DNA of 64,000 nucleotides from Colwellia sp. (GCA_013215295.1 JABSOZ010000016.1:1-64000); one strand, 5' to 3'; counted from the first letter of the stretch, positions 1-7,736 are shown. Translations and numbers: made by a program. Notes: a model not told the origin generated them from the sequence alone.

Positions 1-78
1 ACTTTTAACAGTTGGTTAGGTTCCGCTTCGCTTCACATTTTAACCAACAATTAAAAGCCTCTTAGTGGGGCGTTAGCC
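1..78 (+). repeat. attC-1, 3' part (integron recombination site)
   Basis: The window opens inside an attC site. The inner stem AGTTGGTTAGG / TTAACCAACAA and the L'-R' end CTTAGTGGGGCGTTAGCC are complete. The cassette it belongs to lies to the left of the window. Confidence 0.9.
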
Positions 79-148
79 GTATTGTTGTAACCTTAAACTT
101 ATGTGATACTATAGTGATACATTATACGTATTCTACATCAGAGTTATT

Positions 149-406
149 ATGAGAGTCGAACTTGTTACAACGCTAAAGCGCCAAGCCACAAAAATTTTAG
201 CTGAACTCCACATATCCAAAGAACCTGTATTAATTACTGAGCACGGTCAGCCATCTGCTTATTTAGTTGATGTTGATGATTATGAGTTCATGCAACAACG
301 AATGGCAATTCTTGAAGGAGTTGCACGTGGTGAGCAAGCTATTAAAAATGGTCATGTATTCTCGAATCAAGAAGCACAAGAGAAAATGAGTAAATGGCTG
401 AAGTAA
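149..406 (+). CDS. Phd/YefM-family type II antitoxin
   Basis: An 85-residue protein with the Phd/YefM layout. The N-terminal DNA-binding part (MRVELVTTLKRQATKILAEL, then EPVLITEHGQPSAYLVD, about residues 25-42) is the conserved core. The C-terminal part, about residues 50-85, should be the flexible segment that wraps the toxin. Its last 13 bases overlap the start of a RelE/ParE-type toxin, the usual antitoxin-first order, so the pair is probably co-translated and autorepressed. The pair forms one cassette, whose start GTTAGCCGTAT is complementary to its own attC start ATACGGCTAAT. Toxin-antitoxin cassettes are known to stabilise large integron arrays. Confidence 0.9.
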   Translation: MRVELVTTLKRQATKILAELHISKEPVLITEHGQPSAYLVDVDDYEFMQQRMAILEGVARGEQAIKNGHVFSNQEAQEKMSKWLK

Positions 407-693
407 TATGGACATCAACAGCTCTAGATGATTTAAACGCGATAGCTGAATATATTGCCTTAAGTAATTTCACAGCGGCTAAAAATTTAACGAAAAAAGG
501 ATTCGATAAAATATCAAGACTAGAGAGTCACCCTGAATCTGGGAAAAGGCCTCTTGAATTAAGTAACTTAAATTATAGAGAGGTTAATGTTAATCCGTGT
601 CGTATTTTCTATAAGGTAGATAACGACAAGGTTTATATTTTACATGTAATGCGCCAAGAGCGTGATCTGCGCAGATTTCTTCTACAAAGCTAA
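394..693 (+). CDS. ParE/RelE-family type II toxin
   Basis: A 99-residue protein with the ParE/RelE fold signature: MAEVIWTSTALDDLNAIAEYI at the N-terminus, HPESGKRP in the middle, NYREVNVNPCRIFYKVDNDK, and the C-terminal strand VYILHVMRQERDLRRFL. The spacing of R and Y residues resembles ParE/RelE toxins of Vibrio integrons. ParE proteins poison gyrase and RelE proteins cleave mRNA on the ribosome; the sequence alone does not settle which. It is translated from an ATG inside the end of the antitoxin gene, and its attC follows 6 bases after the stop codon. Confidence 0.9.
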   Translation: MAEVIWTSTALDDLNAIAEYIALSNFTAAKNLTKKGFDKISRLESHPESGKRPLELSNLNYREVNVNPCRIFYKVDNDKVYILHVMRQERDLRRFLLQS

Positions 694-698
694 ATACG

Positions 699-799
699 GC
701 TAATAAGTCACTCAAGCAGGACAAATAACAGTTTGTTATTTGCTCTTTCGTCGCTTATTTTAGCCAACAATTATTTGCCGCTTAATATGGGCGTTAGGG
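699..799 (+). repeat. attC-2
   Basis: R'' is GGCTAATA, extended upstream to ATACGGCTAAT, which complements the cassette start. The inner stem is AACAGTTTG / TAGCCAACAA and is imperfect. The site ends GCGTTAGGG. Confidence 0.9.
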
Positions 800-1034
800 G
801 CCACCACTTTCTGTTTTAATGGTTAACCAACTTTCAAGTTTTTATTATTGGTTTGGTGGTTATTCTGTTTCGTGGGTTTTCGCCAAATACTTTGGTAAAT
901 ATCGCGAATCATTGTCGAGAGTCCAGCAATAACATTTGTGTAAATGGCTCAAAATAAAGGTTTGGTATTTATCCGTGGTCGGTTATATTGATTTTTGTAG
1001 TTTGCTTTAAGTATTTGTATTTACAGAACTGTTC
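800..1034 (+). other. ORF-less cassette, copy 1
   Basis: No credible reading frame fills this cassette on either strand. Most of it, especially about 860-955 (from TTTGGTGGTTATTCTGTTTC to GTCCAGCAATAACATTTGTG), recurs at about 3030-3115 inside a second cassette with roughly 90 % identity by eye. A minus-strand reading from the shared GAATCAT differs in frame between copies because of a one-base difference, so coding is unlikely. CCACCA at the 5' end can pair with TGGTGG about 60 bases downstream. It may carry a small RNA or a promoter; no function is established from the sequence. Confidence 0.7.
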
Positions 1035-1132
1035 ACCTAACAAGCTACTCAAGACGGACGCTAAACAGTTGGCTAGCTTCGTTCCTCGCAATTTTAGCCA
1101 ACAATTTATCGCCGCTTTGTAGGGCGTTATGT
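1035..1132 (+). repeat. attC-3
   Basis: R'' ACCTAAC, inner stem CAGTTGGCTAGC / TTTTAGCCAAC, R' GTTATGT. The loop GTTCCTCGCA is of the second attC subtype seen in this window. Confidence 0.9.
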
Positions 1133-1268
1133 GTTCAGTTATGCAAAGAGCTTTAAATTTAATTGGGTACTTTTGTAATAAAAAATCATTTTTGGAGACT
1201 ATTACTTTGCAACATCAATTTTTCCTCCACAGTTAGGTTGTTGGTGTTTTTTCAAAGTAAGGATTTGT

Positions 1269-1498
1269 ATGTCGAATGTAATGGAAGTCATCATAATTAG
1301 AGATAGCAAACGTGATTTTAAATTAGCCATGGTTTTAGCGTTTGCTTTAGTTGCTATTTCTTTTTTTGTTGTAGGTTTTATTTAATTTCAAGTACCTCAA
1401 ATTTAAATGCTATTAAGCTGCTAGCGATTTTTGGTGTTATAAATGCAGGATTCGTTTATCACTTATGTAAAAGATTTGATGGTGTAACAAACACATAA
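1269..1498 (+). pseudogene. frameshifted small membrane protein
   Basis: ATG at 1269 follows AAGGATTT and opens a 38-residue frame (MSNVMEVIIIRDSKRDFKL, then a hydrophobic helix) that stops at 1383-1385. The next frame continues without interruption as ISSTSNLNAIKLLAIFGVIN..CKRFDGVTNT, with a second hydrophobic helix, and stops exactly where attC-4 begins. A single frameshift near 1380 would restore a two-helix protein of about 76 residues. It may be a true mutation or a sequencing error in the T-rich stretch. The first 130 bases of the cassette (1133-1268) hold nothing recognisable. Confidence 0.55.
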
Positions 1499-1587
1499 AG
1501 TTACTCAAGACGGACGCTAAACAGTTGGCTAGCTTCGTTCCTCGCATTTTAGTCAACTATTTCGCGCCGCTTAGTCAGGCGTTCGCG
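1493..1587 (+). repeat. attC-4
   Basis: R'' ACATAAA (in AACACATAAAG) complements the cassette start GTTATGTGTT. The inner stem is intact. R' is GTTCGCG, a departure from the usual GTTRRRY. Confidence 0.85.
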
Positions 1588-1602
1588 GTACCGAGAATTT
1601 AG

Positions 1603-1956
1603 ATGAAAATTATAGATTGGTTCTGGAAAGTATTAACATTAATCATTATTGGCCTTTTAATGCTAAACCCTGAGTTTATCATTATGAGCTCATTTATAGA
1701 CGCTATCGGTTTAGAAATGTTCTCTCTTTTAATTGAGGTGCAGATCATTTCAGTTGTTGGATTTTACTTCCACAACTGGATCAAGCCGGTTTTGATGCCT
1801 TTTTATAATTACTTTAAAAAAATTGATCCTTATTTCTTTATTCCTACACGCCCTGTTATAAATGAGTTTCCATTAATTTTGTGTCATATCATTCCTGGTT
1901 TTATTATTTTAGCTGTTGGGGAATCAATAGTTAGTACTGAAATTGGCTTGGTGTAA
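1603..1956 (+). CDS. small integral membrane protein
   Basis: A 117-residue protein of unknown function. It has hydrophobic segments at about residues 8-28 (WKVLTLIIIGLLML), 38-58 (MFSLLIEVQIISVVGFYF) and 92-112 (LILCHIIPGFIILAVG), so it is probably a three-helix inner-membrane protein. The start ATG lies 16 bases after the R' box, with only a weak Shine-Dalgarno sequence. It is the sole gene of its cassette, and its attC begins six bases after the stop codon. Confidence 0.7.
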   Translation: MKIIDWFWKVLTLIIIGLLMLNPEFIIMSSFIDAIGLEMFSLLIEVQIISVVGFYFHNWIKPVLMPFYNYFKKIDPYFFIPTRPVINEFPLILCHIIPGFIILAVGESIVSTEIGLV

Positions 1957-1961
1957 ATCAC

Positions 1962-2059
1962 TGCTAACAAGCCACTCAAGCAGGACTTTTAACAGTTGGT
2001 TAGGTTCCGCTTTGCTTCCTTTAACCAACAATTAAAAGCCTCTTAGTGGGGCGTTAGAA
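1962..2059 (+). repeat. attC-5
   Basis: R'' is TGCTAAC, L'' is AAGCCACTCAAGCAGGAC, and the stem is CAGTTGGTTAGG. R' is GTTAGAA. R'' does not complement this cassette's own start (GTTCGCG), so the cassette ends may be chimeric. Confidence 0.9.
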
Positions 2060-2074
2060 GCACAAGGAGTTATC

Positions 2075-2656
2075 GTGAACTGTTTAGTCGTATTAGCACA
2101 CCCTTTAGAAAATAGTCTTTGTAAACATTTAGCAGACAAAACAATAGCTCATTTAAAGAAACAAGGTTATCAAGTGACCGTCAAAGATCTATATGCAGAA
2201 AATTTTAATCCTGTATTAAGTAAATCCGAAAGAGAGAGTTATTACAAAGAGCAGTTTGATGACCTACAATTGAAGTCTGATATAGCGCAATTAAAGCAAG
2301 CTGAGTCATTAGTTCTAATTTTTCCTACTTGGTGGTTTGGTTTTCCTGCTATTTTGAAAGGTTGGTTTGATCGGGTATGGGCGCCAGGACACGCATATGA
2401 ACATGCTTCGGATTATGGGCCTATTAAGCAATGCTTGAGTAACTTAAAAGAAATGAAAGTCGTTACAACTCTTGGTTCACCTTGGTGGATTGATACTTTT
2501 ATCTTGAAAAAACCTGTCAAAAAAATTCTTAAATTAGCTTTGTTAGGTGCTTGCGCAACTAATTGCAAATTCAAGATGTTATCTTTATATAAAAGTGAAA
2601 AGCTCACTGCATTAAATGTTGATAAATTTATTGGTAAAATAGAGTCTAAGTTTTAG
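2075..2656 (+). CDS. flavodoxin-fold NAD(P)H oxidoreductase
   Basis: A 193-residue protein of the NAD(P)H:quinone oxidoreductase / modulator-of-drug-activity family (flavodoxin-like fold, FMN or FAD). The N-terminus MNCLVVLAHPLENSLCKHL has the AHP.E.S...L phosphate-binding loop. LVLIFPTWWFGFPAILKGWFDRVW at about residues 80-103 is the family's signature for flavin contact and dimer formation. Members reduce quinones or related electrophiles by two electrons in the cytoplasm. It starts at GTG 2075 after AAGGAG. The cassette start GTTAGAAGC is perfectly complementary to GCTTCTAAC at 2666, which places the cassette's end there. Confidence 0.88.
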   Translation: MNCLVVLAHPLENSLCKHLADKTIAHLKKQGYQVTVKDLYAENFNPVLSKSERESYYKEQFDDLQLKSDIAQLKQAESLVLIFPTWWFGFPAILKGWFDRVWAPGHAYEHASDYGPIKQCLSNLKEMKVVTTLGSPWWIDTFILKKPVKKILKLALLGACATNCKFKMLSLYKSEKLTALNVDKFIGKIESKF

Positions 2657-2667
2657 GTATAAAGTGC

Positions 2668-2972
2668 TTCTAACAACACGCCCTGAGGTAGACAACTAGA
2701 AAAATTTAGCTATTTATTGCAAATTTTAACAGTGGCGAGCCTCTTTGTTTTAATGCTTCTAAATATTTTGATTCGATGTAGGGCGTCTGCGTTTTCCAGC
2801 ATCTAAAGACTATCCTAATCCACTTGAAAGTTAACGATCTGATAATGTTGTTATGTGGTTTTCCTTTGCTTTTTTGTTTTTCATAATAAGCCTTAGACCA
2901 AAAGGAATAACGTATCGAAAACCCAGCCCATTCCACAAAGGTTTGCCTTAAAAAAGTAGGGCAGCGTTAGGT
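2668..2972 (+). repeat. attC-6, interrupted
   Basis: GCTTCTAAC at 2666-2674 complements the preceding cassette's start. An L'-R'-like end (TTTGCCTT..GGGCAGCGTTAGGT) appears only about 300 bases later. The interior carries a minus-strand transposase-like fragment. This is best read as an attC disrupted by a decayed insertion. Confidence 0.5.
2706..2936 (-). pseudogene. C-terminal transposase fragment (IS110-like)
   Basis: A 76-residue minus-strand frame. From memory, AYYEKQKSKGKPHN followed by RSLTFKWIRIVFRCWKTQTP and YLEALKQRGSPL resembles the C-terminus of IS110/IS116-type transposases. There is no N-terminal DEDD part and no detectable element end, so it is a truncated remnant. It lies between the two halves of attC-6, which suggests that an attC-targeting IS once inserted here. 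Family assignment is tentative. Confidence 0.45.
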
Positions 2973-3231
2973 GGCACCACTTTTGGTTGTTATTGTTAAC
3001 CAACTTATGTGTATATATTCTTGATTTGGTGGTTATGCTGTTTCGTAGGTTTTCGCTAAATGCTTTGTAAATATCGCGAATCATTGTCGAGAGTCCAGCA
3101 ATAACATTTGTGTTGTGCGCTAAAAATACTTTTATGTGATTAGCTCAAAATAATGGTTTGGCATTTAGCCGTGGTGCGGTTATATTAACTTTCAAAGATT
3201 GGATTAACTGTTTGGTTTCATATTAATTTTA
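2973..3231 (+). other. ORF-less cassette, copy 2
   Basis: This is the second member of the ORF-less family described at 800-1034. It starts GTTAGGTGGCACC and its own attC begins ACCTAAC, so it is a bona fide cassette. The shared core is about 3027-3115, and a second shared stretch runs from TAGCTCAAAATAA to GGTTATATTAA. An extra stretch of about 30 bases around 3112-3140 is absent from copy 1. The 63-residue minus-strand frame through it is not conserved in copy 1. Confidence 0.7.
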
Positions 3232-3332
3232 ACCTAACAAGCAATTCAAGACGGACAAAAAACAGTTGGCTGTTTTCACTTCGTTCAACATTTTAGCCAA
3301 CTGTTATTTGCCGCTTAACTTAAGCGTTAGGG
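3232..3332 (+). repeat. attC-7
   Basis: R'' ACCTAAC complements the cassette start GTTAGGT exactly. The stem is CAGTTGGCTG / TTTAGCCAACTG. It ends GCGTTAGGG. Confidence 0.9.
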
Positions 3333-3379
3333 CACTTGGCGTAACCAAATAGTCATCAGTTTTTTAAAAGGAAGTTAAG

Positions 3380-3784
3380 TTGGAATTTATCGAACCGTAT
3401 AAAATTACAGTTTTAGTCATGGGGTTGTCAGGTTTAACCTTTTTCGTGCAACTTTTAGTAGCTGACATTGTTGCCATAAAATCTCGTCATATACCGGGTT
3501 ACCCAATTGAGCCTAACCATAATGACCTGCATTTTCGTTCAACTAGGGCTTTATCAAATACAAACGAGAGTGTAGCTATTTTTATACTACTTGTTTGTTT
3601 TTCTATACTATCCTCAGCAAACGCTAATCTTCTCAATATAAGTGCTATCGTATATTTTGTTGGAAGAGTTGGTCATATGCTTTGTTACTATTCAAATTTA
3701 AAGCTATTAAGAAGTATCTCTTTTGGTGTTAGTTTGTTGGGCTTAGCAGCAATATTTATAGTTGGCATTGTAAGGTGGTTTTAA
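3380..3784 (+). CDS. MAPEG-family membrane protein
   Basis: A 134-residue protein with four predicted helices in the MAPEG pattern (membrane-associated proteins in eicosanoid and glutathione metabolism). The conserved region FRSTRALSNTNESVAIFILL (about residues 51-70) has the R...N..E core expected to contact glutathione, and VYFVGRVGHMLCYYSNLKLL (about 91-110) is the second motif. The start is TTG at 3380, 9 bases after AAAAGGA. A second MAPEG-type protein is encoded at 32289. Substrate is unknown. Confidence 0.8.
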   Translation: MEFIEPYKITVLVMGLSGLTFFVQLLVADIVAIKSRHIPGYPIEPNHNDLHFRSTRALSNTNESVAIFILLVCFSILSSANANLLNISAIVYFVGRVGHMLCYYSNLKLLRSISFGVSLLGLAAIFIVGIVRWF

Positions 3785-3794
3785 AATAAACGTG

Positions 3795-3888
3795 CCCTAG
3801 CAAACCATTCAAGCAGGACTTTTAACAGTTGGCTAGTTTCCTTCACATATAGCCAACTATCAAAAGCCGCTTAACTTAAGCGTTATAG
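3795..3888 (+). repeat. attC-8
   Basis: GTGCCCTAGC at the start complements the cassette start GTTAGGGCAC with one mismatch. Inner stem CAGTTGGCTAG / ATAGCCAACTA. Ends GCGTTATAG. Confidence 0.9.
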
Positions 3889-3961
3889 CAATAAAAAATT
3901 GAGGTGAGGTTATCCCTTTCTTCTCTAATCGTAGAATAAATATTATTTTTAAGGATTTAAA

Positions 3962-5104
3962 ATGAACTTGGTCAAAAGTAGAGCATTATTATTTTGTATT
4001 ATTTTATTTTCCTTTGGTAGTCACGCCAGTGACGTTGAAAAAATTGCGACTCAACTTTATGAAAACGCAGTTTCGTCACCTTCCGTTCCCGGTATTAATG
4101 TGGCTGTCGCAGATGAAAATGGCATCAAATGGGCTAAAGGGTTTGGGTTTGCTAACTTAGAATATAAAGTGCCGATGAGCGTATCAACTAAGATGCGAAT
4201 AGGTAGTGTAGCAAAGGTAATCACGACTGCGGCTTTAATGAGATTGTATGAGAAAAACTTAATAGACTTTAATAGTGATATTCGTAGTTATGTTCCTGAA
4301 TGGCCTGAAAAGCATAAAAAAATCACTTTGACACAACTGGTTAGTCATACATCGGGAATTCGTCATTATAAAAGTGACGAATTTTTCACTAATGGTGATT
4401 ATGAATCGGCAACACAAGCCTTAGAAATCTTTAAGAATGATGACTTATTATTCGAACCAGGAGAAAAATTTAGTTATTCAACTTACGCATGGACTTTAAT
4501 TAGTGCAGCTATGGAAAACGCGGCAAGTGATACGCCTTTTAAACAATTAATACGTGAACAAGTATTCGTCCCTTTAAAGTTAACAGAAACAACTTTTGAT
4601 GATAACGACCCAATCATTTTAAATAGACAAAGTTCTTACGTATTTTCAGAGGGGAAATTAGTCAATGCTCCAGAGGTTTTTAACAGTTATAAATATGCAG
4701 GCGGAGGTTTTCTAGCCACTCCATCAGACGTATCTAATTTTGCTATAGCGCATACCCATGAAGGTTATTTAAAACAGGCAACATTAAACAAAATGTTTAC
4801 CAAACAAAAATTATCTGATGGCTCTGGTAACTTTTTTGGTATCGGTTGGGCTATTGGATTTAAACCCCGGATCTACAATGCTAAAAAAGATAAAGAAAAC
4901 GGTGCTGAATATATTGCCTTAATGGAAAATCATCCAAACTCAGTAATGCACTCAGGTGGTAGTATGGGCGGAGTAACGATGATGATTTTATGTTTAGATC
5001 ATAATCACTCTGTTACGGTAGTAAAAAATGTAAGTGATGAAGATTCGGTAAATGTTTTTAATTTAGCTTTAAAAACATTAGATCTATTTACTCCAGAAAT
5101 ATAG
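3962..5104 (+). CDS. secreted serine hydrolase, beta-lactamase/PBP-like family
   Basis: A 380-residue protein with a signal peptide (MNLVKSRALLFCIILFSFGSHA). It belongs to the class C beta-lactamase-like serine hydrolases (Pfam Beta-lactamase: esterases, D-aminopeptidases, PBP4-like). The catalytic S-x-x-K is SVAK in RIGSVAKVIT (about residue 80). The Y-x-N position reads YST in KFSYSTYAW, so the usual Asn is replaced. The K-T-G equivalent is HSGG near residue 330. TQLVSHTSGI is the family's LL.H.SG motif. It starts at ATG 3962 after AAGGA. True beta-lactamase activity should not be assumed. Confidence 0.88.
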   Translation: MNLVKSRALLFCIILFSFGSHASDVEKIATQLYENAVSSPSVPGINVAVADENGIKWAKGFGFANLEYKVPMSVSTKMRIGSVAKVITTAALMRLYEKNLIDFNSDIRSYVPEWPEKHKKITLTQLVSHTSGIRHYKSDEFFTNGDYESATQALEIFKNDDLLFEPGEKFSYSTYAWTLISAAMENAASDTPFKQLIREQVFVPLKLTETTFDDNDPIILNRQSSYVFSEGKLVNAPEVFNSYKYAGGGFLATPSDVSNFAIAHTHEGYLKQATLNKMFTKQKLSDGSGNFFGIGWAIGFKPRIYNAKKDKENGAEYIALMENHPNSVMHSGGSMGGVTMMILCLDHNHSVTVVKNVSDEDSVNVFNLALKTLDLFTPEI

Positions 5105-5142
5105 TTTGATTTTTATTACCTAAACGACTGAGTTTAAAATTA

Positions 5143-5242
5143 ACTATAAGCCATTCAAGCAGGACTTTGACACAGTTGGTTAGGTTCCGTTTCGCTTCAC
5201 ATTATAACCAACAATTAAAAGCCTCTTAATGGGGCGTTAGGC
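5143..5242 (+). repeat. attC-9
   Basis: ACTATAAG pairs with the cassette start GTTATAG. Stem CAGTTGGTTAGG / TAACCAACAA. R' GTTAGGC. Confidence 0.9.
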
Positions 5243-5264
5243 ATATTCGTAGGGATACGATTTA

Positions 5265-5957
5265 ATGAAACTTTTGAGCATTATAATACTTAGTATTACT
5301 CTTGTTGCTTGTTCTTCTACGGAAGTTCATTTGTACACGCGTTATTTATCTGATATAGAAATAGAAAAGATCAGTTCAAAACTTGAAGAGTCTAATTTTA
5401 AAGTAGTTCCCAATACACTCTCTTTTCCAGAAAATATTTACCAATCAACTATGATTTATTCCCCATTTATTAAAGGTGAGAAAACTTTAGATACTTTGAT
5501 TCAATCACTTTTTGACGTAGGTTGGTCTATACCTAATGTAGAGGCACTTGTGTCAGGTAATCATTGGTATAGCAAAGATAGTATTGGTTTGTTTTTACTC
5601 CCTGAAGGAGTAAAACAAACAGATAAAATTGCTAATCAAGATCTGGCTAATGATTACGAAAGCCGACATTGCGACACAACAGTCAGTATCCGTTTAAATA
5701 AAAATAATACTTATCAACTATCTTTTACAAACAAAATTAATGAACGTACTGATCACCTCAAAGGGAGTTGGGAAATAAGAAGTTATCCTTATATAGAATT
5801 AACATCATTCAACGAACGGTGGTGGTTTTATTTTGAAATAGAACAAAAAATAGTGTCGGATGAAATAAGTAAAATAGAAATAATTGAGCTTAAACCCGTA
5901 GAGAGTTATTCTTTCTTTCCAAATTGCAGTTTTGTAAATGGTGTAAGAATTCAATAG
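5265..5957 (+). CDS. predicted lipoprotein
   Basis: A 230-residue protein. The N-terminus MKLLSIIILSITLVACSS is a lipoprotein signal peptide with lipobox LVAC, so Cys-16 should be lipidated. The rest is a hydrophilic alpha/beta mixture with no family I can name. Its cassette should end near 5983: ATATGCTTAG there approximates the complement of the cassette start GTTAGGCATAT. An IS30-type remnant begins a few bases later. Confidence 0.7.
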   Translation: MKLLSIIILSITLVACSSTEVHLYTRYLSDIEIEKISSKLEESNFKVVPNTLSFPENIYQSTMIYSPFIKGEKTLDTLIQSLFDVGWSIPNVEALVSGNHWYSKDSIGLFLLPEGVKQTDKIANQDLANDYESRHCDTTVSIRLNKNNTYQLSFTNKINERTDHLKGSWEIRSYPYIELTSFNERWWFYFEIEQKIVSDEISKIEIIELKPVESYSFFPNCSFVNGVRIQ

Positions 5958-5994
5958 AAATAGATAGGTGTATATATGCTTAGTTTCAAGTGTG

Positions 5995-6803
5995 AAGTGC
6001 GACAAAAGTAATTATTCATTAAAGCATTCCTCTGGTGTTTTATAACCAAGTCGCTTTCATGGTCTTGTATTTAATTTAGCTGCGATGATATTGCATCGTT
6101 GCTGAGTTAACCCTTTCATCGATGTACCTTTAACCAAATATTGTCTTATCAAACCGTTCGTATTTTCATTCGTTCCGCGCTCCCAGGAGTGATGTGGATT
6201 AGCGAAGTAATAAGGGCAGTTAGTCGCTTCTCCTACTTCAGCAGGCCGATCAGCTATGTTACGTTTATCGGCAAGCCTACCGCGACTGTCATAAGCTTTG
6301 TAACGTTTACGTCTTCGCTTATTAGCGCAGCGTCATTGCTTCCATAATTTGCCGCCATTCTTTTATCAAGCCAAATATAGCGATAAATAGTTTCATGGCT
6401 GAAGCAGCGTAAACCTTATTTTTTTAAATGCCCTGTTATTTGTTAGGGCTCCATTGCTTATGTAATAATCTCCTCACAATGGCGTAATCTTTCTGGGTAA
6501 AGTGCTGATTTCGCCTTGAACGTCGGCGTCGAGCTTTTGTCCGTCGCTGCGTTTTATTGGTCGATAAGAGCCATCTTGATGCCAGCAGGTATTGCGTCTA
6601 AATTCACGATATAGGGTGCTTCGATGTTTTCCGATAGCTTTGACAATGTTGATAACACTTAATCCTTGCCTTTTTAGCGCGATTATCATATATCTATCAC
6701 CCTCGGTGAGTTGTTGATACTTCATAGGTTTTTACTTCGTGGTAGGAGCAAAAACCTAAGGATATCGCAATTCATCGTTTTTATTAAATTGGGTGTCGCA
6801 CTT
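5995..6803 (-). mobile_element. IS30-family element, internally deleted
   Basis: The ends share the inverted repeat AAGTGCGACA (5995-6004) / TGTCGCACTT (6794-6803). IS30 elements are usually about 1.05-1.2 kb, so this ~809 bp copy has lost internal sequence. It sits directly after a partial R'' box (ATATGCTTAG, 5974-5983), so it interrupted the attC of the lipoprotein cassette. The next attC's R'' does not match that cassette's start, so neighbouring DNA was probably lost as well. Confidence 0.75.
6012..6725 (-). pseudogene. IS30-family transposase remnant
   Basis: Minus-strand coding starts at 6725 with MKYQQLTEGDRYMIIALKRQ and the helix-turn-helix KHRSTLYREFRRN, typical of the IS30 N-terminus. 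After about residue 70 the frame is lost. Further left, in other frames, HHSWERGTNENTNGLIRQYL and LGYKTPEECFNE are the conserved catalytic-domain and C-terminal motifs of IS30 transposases. Frameshifts and a deletion in the middle make it non-functional. Confidence 0.8.
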
Positions 6804-6821
6804 AGTATATGAATTCGGCCT

Positions 6822-6911
6822 TTATGACAAGCCATTCAAGCAGGACTTTTAACAGTTGGCTATTTGCTTCTTTTAACCAACTATTATTTGCCTCTTAGTG
6901 GGGCGTTATTA
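6822..6911 (+). repeat. attC-10
   Basis: R'' TTATGAC, L'' AAGCCATTCAAGCAGGAC, stem CAGTTGGCTA / TAACCAACTA, R' GTTATTA. R'' is not complementary to any cassette start on its left, consistent with the deletion beside the IS30 remnant. Confidence 0.85.
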
Positions 6912-6926
6912 CTTCAGAGATAAATT

Positions 6927-7313
6927 ATGACTATAGAGCTTGAACATGGTAAAAACTCCATTTCAGTAGACGATAACATAATAACTGTTAAATCTGTTGG
7001 AGTGTATAATATAGAAGGAATTGTTAAAGCAATTGAAGAGTTAAAAGTAGTCATTGAAAGCTTTTCCCATAAAGAATTTAAATTGCTTTTCGATTACACA
7101 GAAACCGAAGGAGGCACTCCTGAAGTTTTTGAACAAATTAATGAATGTAATATCTGGTTAAACAGTAAAAACATGGTCGCTAAAGCTTTAGTCATAAACT
7201 CTGCGATGCATTTATCTATTCTAGAAAGTAGAACACCAGCTAGAAAATTGCAAAAAACTAAGAACTTTGACAATAAGGCTAGTGCAATTTCTTGGCTTAA
7301 ATTACAGTCATAA
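6927..7313 (+). CDS. hypothetical STAS-like cassette protein
   Basis: A 128-residue cytoplasmic protein. It has alternating strands and helices: MTIELEHGKNSISVDDNIITVKS at the start, a helix at about residues 30-48, and FKLLFDYTETEGGTPEVFE in the middle. It resembles in size and layout the cassette protein at 46730, including a C-terminal K..A..WL motif (ASAISWL versus KAREWL). The layout recalls STAS or SpoIIAA-like proteins, but I cannot name a family with certainty. Confidence 0.6.
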   Translation: MTIELEHGKNSISVDDNIITVKSVGVYNIEGIVKAIEELKVVIESFSHKEFKLLFDYTETEGGTPEVFEQINECNIWLNSKNMVAKALVINSAMHLSILESRTPARKLQKTKNFDNKASAISWLKLQS

Positions 7314-7408
7314 CAAGCTGTTCAAGTTGAACACGTAATAGTTTGCTAGTTCCGCTTCGCTTCACATTTTAGCTAAAAATCATTTTTCTCTTTATTAGGC
7401 GGTCAAAT
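7308..7408 (+). repeat. attC-11, degenerate 3' end
   Basis: R'' TCATAAC, then AAGCTGTTCAAGTTGAACACG and the loop GTTCCGCTTCGCTTCACATTTT are clear. The inner right arm has mutated to TAGCTAAAAATC and the R' box reads GGTCAAAT instead of GTTRRRY. This is the last clear attC of segment A. Confidence 0.7.
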
Positions 7409-7736
7409 CAAGGTTGCACATTTCAAGTCACAGTTGGTTATTAACAAGAGTATATGGAATAAATGGCAAACCCCAATGCTCGTAATTTATAACAATTCGA
7501 TTTGGTACTTATAGGGGTGAAGTTTTATCAATTGTCATTCGCTATCGAGGAAGAATTGATAGCAAACAACAAAACAATTTTAATTGGACGTTACCGAAAG
7601 TTTAAGTTTGTATGCATAAGAGATAATGGCAACAAATAACTTTTGATGTATTTCAAGTATATATTGTTGATGGTTAAATGGAATTTTGCTGATTATTCTT
7701 TCACGAAAAAATATACTTTCAAACAGGAGTAGATAC
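7409..7736 (+). other. intergenic region, no gene seen
   Basis: About 330 bases between the degenerate attC-11 and the NTF2-like gene. I find no open frame, no attC and no clear repeat. CACAGTTGGTTATTAACAAG near 7430 faintly resembles attC inner-stem sequence and could be debris of one. AAACAGGAG at 7720-7728 is the Shine-Dalgarno sequence of the next gene. Confidence 0.5.

Noticed and set aside
2893-3084. 63-residue minus-strand open frame in the ORF-less cassette
   Set aside because: It crosses the cassette boundary at 2972 and is not preserved in the related cassette at 800-1034, where an indel shifts it.
3962-5104. antibiotic-resistance beta-lactamase
   Set aside because: Only the fold and the SxxK and HSGG motifs are shown. 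The Tyr-x-Asn motif is altered and most such proteins are esterases or peptidases.
6141-6347. 68-residue + strand open frame
   Set aside because: It is antisense to the IS30 transposase remnant, whose motifs (HHSWERGTNENTN) read on the minus strand in the same place.
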